Shown here: positions 58,600 through 64,000 of the stretch, one piece after another | How the letters are laid out: every line of letters begins with the position of its first letter | Numbering within the stretch: the stretch's first letter is position 1 | Source of the DNA: Koleobacter methoxysyntrophicus | GTDB lineage: Bacteria > Bacillota > Thermosediminibacteria > Koleobacterales > Koleobacteraceae | Direction of reading: 5' to 3' | DNA: 64,000 bases | Assembly: GCF_017301615.1 (NCBI RefSeq) | Contig: NZ_CP059066.1 | Location: forward strand, 2,988,888 to 3,052,887 | Made by a program: the position numbers and the translations under genes | The notes under the pieces: generated by a model | Told to the model about the DNA's origin: nothing | Database searches by the model: none | What the model saw: the letters and a program-made list of their open reading frames with translations, nothing else

Positions 58600-58927
58600 C
58601 TGCCGCCGGCCTCCTCTCCAGCAGGAACTCGCGGATACTGCCCCGTATTTCGACCCGCAGCTTCAGCTGTTCGGTGCCGTAAGGTGTTGCGGTATATTCA
58701 TACTCCGCACCGGCCGGAAGAAGGTTTTCGTCAATATCCTGCCAGCTGTCTGCGGTATATAGAATTTCCAGCCGGTTCTCAAGGTCGCGCAGTGATCTTA
58801 AAGCGGAAGCGTTGTCGAGATATATCCGGGATGAAGTATAAAATACGGAAGATGCAGTCAGCACTACAACAGCAAAAATGCTCAGCGCTATCAGTGCGTC
58901 GAGCATTAAAAAACCCCTGTTGTTCAT
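58589..58927 (-). CDS. Minor pilin (PilV/GspI-like), second copy
   Basis: 112 residues, identical to 32315-32653. Here it is only 21 bases from pilMN, the tight spacing that the other locus lost or never had. Confidence 0.65.
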   Translation of the reverse strand: MNNRGFLMLDALIALSIFAVVVLTASSVFYTSSRIYLDNASALRSLRDLENRLEILYTADSWQDIDENLLPAGAEYEYTATPYGTEQLKLRVEIRGSIREFLLERRPAADGQ

Positions 58928-58948
58928 ATCTCGATCTCCTTTCTAACG

Positions 58949-60448
58949 CTAACGCGGCAGTATACCCCGACCTTCCCGGGTGAGCTTTATTACGAAATCC
59001 AGGTCTGCGCCGATATGTTCCAGCTCTGCGCGGCCCAGCTTTTCCAGCGCAATAGCAAAACAGCCTATACGAGAATAATCGCGCGCTTTACCCTTCAGCT
59101 CTACCTCGCTCCCCCCGGGGTCGGTTATTTCTGTCAGCGTTACCCCTTTAGGCGTCAGTCCGGCAATATGCCGGAGCCGGGTGCCGAATGTTCCCTTTTC
59201 TGATTCTTTTACTGCTGCTAAAAGTCTCTCTGTTTCGCTGTAATAGATTACTGCTGATTCGCTGTTCCGTATCCTGTTTCTGATGTCCGATATCCGGGCG
59301 TTAACCGCAGCAAGTTCGCTGCGAAGCTCAGCTGCTTTTGATTCTGCCTGCCGGTTCAGCGCATAAAGTCCGCCCTGTAAAGCGAGCCCGAAGCTCAGTA
59401 TAAATATGCAGAGATTCCGGAAATCCGGCTCTAAACCGCTGCGCAGCGATGACCTGAAATTGAGTTCGCTGAGGTAGCCGGATTTTCTGTACAGGCACGC
59501 TCCGCAGGCAGGTGCATATTCAATACCGGGTGAAAATTCGAGCCCGGTTTCATCCAGAAACCCAACGGGAACCGGGAAGATGTCCTGTTCCAGTTCGGCG
59601 CCTATCCGTTCGGGCAGGTAACGCAGCTTTGATGCACCGCCGGTATAATAAACGGTTTCAAGAGCCGTCCCTTCCCTGGCTTCACAGGCACGCACCGCCT
59701 GCTTTATTTCCCGGGCAAGCTCGTCGGCTACAGGATTCAGTATTTCCGACAGCTTTTTCGTTTCTTCGTCCGGCTCGATATCCGGGTTTTTTACAACGGC
59801 ACCTTTTTCGTGTTTTAAAGTCTCAGGGTCATTACAGACTTCTGCCAGCGCTTCCGTGAAATTCCGGCCGCCGATCTTTGAAACATGCATGTGCGAAAAC
59901 CTGCCGTCGCGGTATATCATAATGCGGGTACCGGTATGCCCGAAATCGATTACTGCCGCACTGCCTTTTATTAACCGCAGAATCGATACAGGCTGCGGTT
60001 CTACTGCCGCAATACGGATGCCTTTTACCGTTATGGACCGAAGGTAGTCCTTTTCTGCTGTGGCGGAGATGATGTTCAGGTTTTTCATCTGCTCTTCGGC
60101 TGCCGCCCAACGATAAACCGTGTTTTCGAAAGGCTGAAGAAGCCTGCTCTCCAGCTCGTATTTTATGCTCTTTGCGAGCTCCTTCTCTGCAAGTTTCGGC
60201 ATTGTAAAAAATTTGATTATAAATTTCTGCGTGTCGGGCGGAAGCGTCAGGCAGAATACCGGCCTTTTCAGCCCGTGCCTGCGTGCGAAATCGATAAGGA
60301 AAGATTTCAACCATGACGGCGAAAAGCCGCTTTCGGGTATCTTTTTCGTTTCGGCATATTTCAGATACGGCCCGTTTTCTGTCCCGGCCATAACAGCGGC
60401 TTTTACCGACCACGAGCCTATGTCCAGCCCCACAAGTTCTTTTTTCAA
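58949..60448 (-). CDS. PilM-PilN fusion protein, second copy
   Basis: 499 residues, eight substitutions against 32738-34237 (for example Arg to Gly in RRHGLKRP, Val to Phe in VPVGFLDE). Same domain order: PilM ATPase, PilN membrane helix, coiled coil, ferredoxin-like domain. Confidence 0.85.
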   Translation of the reverse strand: MKKELVGLDIGSWSVKAAVMAGTENGPYLKYAETKKIPESGFSPSWLKSFLIDFARRHGLKRPVFCLTLPPDTQKFIIKFFTMPKLAEKELAKSIKYELESRLLQPFENTVYRWAAAEEQMKNLNIISATAEKDYLRSITVKGIRIAAVEPQPVSILRLIKGSAAVIDFGHTGTRIMIYRDGRFSHMHVSKIGGRNFTEALAEVCNDPETLKHEKGAVVKNPDIEPDEETKKLSEILNPVADELAREIKQAVRACEAREGTALETVYYTGGASKLRYLPERIGAELEQDIFPVPVGFLDETGLEFSPGIEYAPACGACLYRKSGYLSELNFRSSLRSGLEPDFRNLCIFILSFGLALQGGLYALNRQAESKAAELRSELAAVNARISDIRNRIRNSESAVIYYSETERLLAAVKESEKGTFGTRLRHIAGLTPKGVTLTEITDPGGSEVELKGKARDYSRIGCFAIALEKLGRAELEHIGADLDFVIKLTREGRGILPR

Positions 60449-60449
60449 G

Positions 60450-61133
60450 CTAAAAACCCCCTTCCGCTGTATAGTAGACTTTGATTATGATTTCACACTT
60501 TACGGGGTCGGAGCCCGTGATTTTTACGGCAGAAGGAACAAACCAGCCGGCAGTGTCCAGATATTCTATATAGCTGCATATTCTGTCGAAACTGCCCTCG
60601 ACCGCTACCGGGACGGCTGCAGTTGAAAGGCGCGGACCCAAACCGGATTCGGAAAATGTTCCGGAAATAGAGCCCGCCAGGCTGAACGACGGGCCGGCCT
60701 GCTCTGTGCCGGGTTTTTCGGTTGCAGAATCAGGGTCGGGACCCGGGGGTTCTGCGATTCCGCCTCTTAAATCTGCCGGCTCAATAAGTTCATAGAACAA
60801 TCGGAACTTGAGACTGCGCCTGTATGCTTCGCTTTCTAAAAGTATAAGAAGTGACGGCAGGTGGAAGGGCTTCTCCTTAAGCTCGTTTTCGATACCGCTG
60901 TAAAATGCCCGAACGGCGGCTGCCTCACGCTGTTTCTGTTCTGCCGTGCGTTCAAGAGACGGGATCTCCTGCACGGCCGATTCATATGAGTTTTTCAGTG
61001 TTTCCAGCTCTGTCTGCCGGCCGGTTAGTGCCGAATATGAGTAGGGAGACAGGCGGAAAGGGTCCAGAACGAAAACTACAAACCCGGCAAGGAATATTAC
61101 GGATAAAAGAAGGTAACCGTGTTTTTTGAACAA
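60450..61133 (-). CDS. pilO: PilO-like protein, second copy
   Basis: 227 residues, a handful of substitutions against 34239-34922, all outside the membrane helix. Confidence 0.75.
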   Translation of the reverse strand: MFKKHGYLLLSVIFLAGFVVFVLDPFRLSPYSYSALTGRQTELETLKNSYESAVQEIPSLERTAEQKQREAAAVRAFYSGIENELKEKPFHLPSLLILLESEAYRRSLKFRLFYELIEPADLRGGIAEPPGPDPDSATEKPGTEQAGPSFSLAGSISGTFSESGLGPRLSTAAVPVAVEGSFDRICSYIEYLDTAGWFVPSAVKITGSDPVKCEIIIKVYYTAEGGF

Positions 61134-61155
61134 GATTCATACCCCCCTGATTATT

Positions 61156-61569
61156 TTAAATACTTAGAAGCGACAGCCCGCTGAAGTATAAAATAGCGGC
61201 AGCGGCGGCAATCGAAGGCCCGAACGGGACCTCGTGCCTGCGGTCGCGGGTTTTAAGGTAGTAAAACAGGGCGAAGAACAGCCCGATTATGAACGATGTC
61301 AGGAAAACATCCGCTACCCGCAGGCCGAACCACGTTCCGAGCGAACCCATAAGCTTTATATCGCCGCCGCCTACAGGCCCGAGCAGTGATACGGTATACA
61401 TCAGCACAAAACCCAGAACGGCACCGATCAGCGCTTCTTTTAATCCTGTCGGCCGAAAGATGAGTGCACCGGCGATTAATACGGGATGGACGATATCGGG
61501 TATGGTTTTTGTCCTGAAATCGATGATTATTACGCAGGTCAGCACGATGATAAGCAGGTATTTCCCCAT
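61156..61569 (-). CDS. A24 prepilin peptidase domain (first), second copy
   Basis: 137 residues, two substitutions against 34945-35358; catalytic IIDFRTKTIPD and GGGDIKLMG retained. Confidence 0.8.
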   Translation of the reverse strand: MGKYLLIIVLTCVIIIDFRTKTIPDIVHPVLIAGALIFRPTGLKEALIGAVLGFVLMYTVSLLGPVGGGDIKLMGSLGTWFGLRVADVFLTSFIIGLFFALFYYLKTRDRRHEVPFGPSIAAAAAILYFSGLSLLSI

Positions 61570-61595
61570 TTTTTAAAACTCCCTCCTTTTCACGG

Positions 61596-62033
61596 TTAAA
61601 GTATCGTATACGGCGGCAGTTTCCAGCAGAAAACTGCCGTGCATAAAAGTGCTGCAAACATGAACGGGACGAGCGGTACAGAAAACCGCAGCCCCTTTTT
61701 CGTTATCAGTGCGTAAACCAGTATGACTGTCAGCAGCGGGGCAAGGAACCATGCGAACAGCAGAAAATCTCCTCCTAAAAAAAATGCCAGAGCGGTTAAA
61801 AGTTTGACGTCACCGCCTCCCAGCCCGCCGTCCGTTACCGCCGCAATAAAGAGACCTGTAACGAAGACGGGTGCGGCAGCGGAAAGACCCGGGCGGATGC
61901 CCGGGCCGGCAACAAGGCCGTAAAGACAAACGGCAAGCACCGCGATATCGGGCACCTCCCGTCTGCGGATATCTATAACGCTTAATACGGCCAGAAGTAT
62001 TAAGACCGGAATGAATTTTACTGCTATTTCCAT
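61596..62033 (-). CDS. A24 prepilin peptidase domain (second), second copy
   Basis: 145 residues, four substitutions against 35386-35823; both catalytic aspartates retained. Start ATG at 62033 with AAAGGAGAG. Confidence 0.8.
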   Translation of the reverse strand: MEIAVKFIPVLILLAVLSVIDIRRREVPDIAVLAVCLYGLVAGPGIRPGLSAAAPVFVTGLFIAAVTDGGLGGGDVKLLTALAFFLGGDFLLFAWFLAPLLTVILVYALITKKGLRFSVPLVPFMFAALLCTAVFCWKLPPYTIL

Positions 62034-62053
62034 CTCTCCTTTCTTTTTTTATG

Positions 62054-62175
62054 CCCGGGTGTACTTTTTGCACTCCGCGTTACTTTTCGGGTGTACTTTT
62101 TACACCCCTGTTTTTTCGGTGTATCTGCCGGGTGTACTTTTTGCACCCCTGCCCCGGGTGTACTTTTTGCACATC
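62054..62175. repeat. Tandem hairpin repeat array, four units
   Basis: Units start at about 62054, 62088, 62128 and 62153, with core GGGTGTACTTTTTGCACCC. One unit fewer than at 35845, and different unit joints, so the array changes length. Confidence 0.75.
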
Positions 62176-62189
62176 GAAAGCAGGGTATT

Positions 62190-64000
62190 TTACATCGGCG
62201 GCGGCGACTGAGGGTTGGTGCGCAGATACGGATACGTCTCGCCCTCGTCGATCTGCCAGACGATGTCAAAATCCCAATCCACAAAGGTTGACTGCTGCTT
62301 CATCTCGGCCGTTGTTTTACCGTATGCTTCACTGGATACGCTGCCGGCTACAGAACTGCAGCCCGACGCTTCGGTATCCCAGAAAGTGTTTATAACGGCA
62401 TTTGATGCTCCGTACTGTCCAAACAATCCCCCGGTTTGGGCTGTGCCGGATGTATCATGCACGGCTGATGCGGAATAGCAGTTTTCGTGCCTCGTCGAAT
62501 AGGTGTAACCTGCTATACCGCCGATGTATTCTTCGCCGCTTACGCTGCCGAAGGAATAGGAGTTATAAATAAGAGAGTATTCGCTGTGCCCTGCTATTCC
62601 CCCGACATGATAATCCCTTCCGGATACGGTGCCCGCAAAATAGCTTGTATCGATCTGACCGTAGCGCATGTAGCCGATTAATCCTCCGGCAGCAGGATAT
62701 GAGTTACTTCCGGAAATATTCACCGTGCCGGTGAAATAAGAATTCCGTATCACGGGGCCATAACTTACTGATGCAATTTGTCCTACCAGGCCGCCTACCC
62801 GGGCCTCACCCGATACGGAACCGACAGCGTGACAGTTCAGTATCTCGCCGTTAAGACTGCCCGCAATTCCTCCAACCTTTGAAACGCCCGAAATGTCGCC
62901 TTCTGACCTGCAGTCGATAATCTTTGAAGAAAATCCTGACGAACCTGCTATACCGCCAGCGAAACCTATATAACCGCCGGTTACTGAGGCTTTTGATATA
63001 GAGCCGCTGATTATCCCTTCGTTAAAGCCTGCAAGACCGCCAGCGGTTCCGAGAGCGCTGATCCGACCGGATGAACAGCAGTTGCTGATCTGGCCGGTCT
63101 GCAGATAACCGACCAGGGCACCGACATCCTGGCTGCCGGTTATGTTGACACTGCTTACGGCTGTATTTTCTATAACAGCTCCCTGTGCGCGTCCGAACAG
63201 CCCCTGCCCGGCTTGATCCGGACGGTTGATGTGAAGGTTTTTCACCATGAATCCGTTGCCGTCGAAACTGCCCGCAAAAGGCAGCGCGCTGTCACCGATC
63301 GGTGCCCAGCCCGTGCCGTCGCCGTAATAATCAAAACCCTCAAGGTCGATGTCAGACATCAAAATATAGCTGCCGTTATACGGATACGACGGGTCGCGGC
63401 CGATCTTCGCTAATTCCTCCGCCGTCCTGATTACTATTTCGCCTTCGGCGGGTTCGCGATACGGTCCCCGTGGGATGCACTGCAGAGGGCTTTCAGCACC
63501 GGAACCATCATCCCCGGTGGAGCTCATCGCAGGGTATATTATAAAAACTTCACCTGCCGGATTCCTGAGAACGAAATGGTTTAAATCCGACCGGATTCTT
63601 ACGTACGGCAGGAGTTTAGAATAATCAATACGGTAGAACTTTACATCCGAAGGGTCCTTACCTTCGGCTTCGGCTATTGCCTGCCTCAGTTCCAAAAGGT
63701 TAATCCATTCATCGAGCCGAATATTATATGTTCTGTGCTCGGCCAGCTGCAGAAGCTCTTCATCCGAAAGTTCGGGCCGGACTACAGGCCATTCGTCATA
63801 GCTGCCGTAATACCTGATTGCTGCTTCCTGCAAAAGCCGCGCATCGACTCTGAGGCGCGTGAATTCTGCCCGGCGGCGGTAATTTGCGTAACCGGGAACG
63901 GCGATCAATACAAGGACCGCAAGCACGGCCAGCACCGCTATCAGCTCAACCAGTGTAAAGCCGCTCGACCGGCCGCGGAATAATCTGCGGTGAAAAAAAG
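62190..64000 (-). CDS. GLUG-repeat pilin 3 (start cut by window edge)
   Basis: About 603 residues visible; the first two codons lie beyond 64000, as judged from the leader FFHRRLFRGRSSGFTLVELI that it shares with pilin 1. The pilin domain differs from pilins 1 and 2 (LDEWINLLELRQAIAEAEGK), the segment PAEGEIVIRTAEELAKIGRD and the DIDLEGFDYYGDGTGWAPIG block match pilin 2, the GLUG repeats are its own, and the C-terminus is the constant one. The largest of the three and mosaic in build. Confidence 0.75.
   Translation of the reverse strand, partial: FFHRRLFRGRSSGFTLVELIAVLAVLAVLVLIAVPGYANYRRRAEFTRLRVDARLLQEAAIRYYGSYDEWPVVRPELSDEELLQLAEHRTYNIRLDEWINLLELRQAIAEAEGKDPSDVKFYRIDYSKLLPYVRIRSDLNHFVLRNPAGEVFIIYPAMSSTGDDGSGAESPLQCIPRGPYREPAEGEIVIRTAEELAKIGRDPSYPYNGSYILMSDIDLEGFDYYGDGTGWAPIGDSALPFAGSFDGNGFMVKNLHINRPDQAGQGLFGRAQGAVIENTAVSSVNITGSQDVGALVGYLQTGQISNCCSSGRISALGTAGGLAGFNEGIISGSISKASVTGGYIGFAGGIAGSSGFSSKIIDCRSEGDISGVSKVGGIAGSLNGEILNCHAVGSVSGEARVGGLVGQIASVSYGPVIRNSYFTGTVNISGSNSYPAAGGLIGYMRYGQIDTSYFAGTVSGRDYHVGGIAGHSEYSLIYNSYSFGSVSGEEYIGGIAGYTYSTRHENCYSASAVHDTSGTAQTGGLFGQYGASNAVINTFWDTEASGCSSVAGSVSSEAYGKTTAEMKQQSTFVDWDFDIVWQIDEGETYPYLRTNPQSPPPM

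Overview
The window looks like a chromosomal segment of a Gram-positive, Clostridia-like bacterium (Bacillota). The grounds are a secreted protein with a copper-amine-oxidase-type stalk domain, a PilM-PilN fusion with Firmicutes-style type IV pilus genes, strong AGGAGG ribosome binding sites, and frequent GTG/TTG starts. I cannot name the species. I recognised no rRNA, tRNA or CRISPR array.

Region A (1-24.4 kb) is an accessory, phage- or plasmid-derived block read almost entirely from the minus strand. It carries a sliding clamp, a primase-type zinc finger protein, a recombination-like protein, Gam, thymidine kinase and many small proteins. Part of it (tdk, unknown gene, gam, coiled-coil gene, small membrane gene, DUF6166-like gene, beta-helix-like gene) is present twice, at 10.2-16.1 kb and 20.8-24.4 kb. 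Five copies of one transcription module are scattered through it: a promoter with an exact 17-base spacer, a covarying hairpin with a UAA/GAN-type internal loop, then an intrinsic hairpin. Several mobile elements have broken genes here: an ORF-less group II intron (3376-4245), an IscB element with its omega RNA (about 12871-14605), and a low-GC restriction-modification island (16214-20822) that begins with a second, iscB-less omega-like RNA.

Region B (24.4-48.7 kb) starts with VapBC and a beta-class DNA methyltransferase next to a fused nuclease-methyltransferase (Type IIG-like). That last gene is cut in two. Its 5' part ends at 28101 and its 3' part resumes at 47638. Joining the halves gives an uninterrupted 921-codon frame. 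Between the halves lie two identical direct IS200/IS605-type copies (tnpA, tnpB, omega RNA) that flank about 15 kb holding a type IV pilus gene set, a giant PKD/lectin surface protein, a stalk-domain protein and a PIN toxin. This suggests integration by recombination between IS copies, or a misassembly across them.

Region C (48.9-64 kb) holds the main type IV pilus locus: pilB, pilT, a GLUG pilin, an M23 peptidase, pilC, pilA, and a second, nearly identical copy of the minor-pilin/pilMN/pilO/prepilin-peptidase set of 30.6-35.8 kb. PilB and PilT would power extension and retraction, PilC, PilMN and PilO form the inner-membrane platform, and the split prepilin peptidases would process PilA, the minor pilins and three large GLUG pilins. 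The three GLUG pilins share nearly constant ends and differ in the middle, like a set of exchangeable surface tips. Solo ends of IS200/IS605-like elements are sprinkled between the pilus genes. All homology statements were made by eye without a database search.
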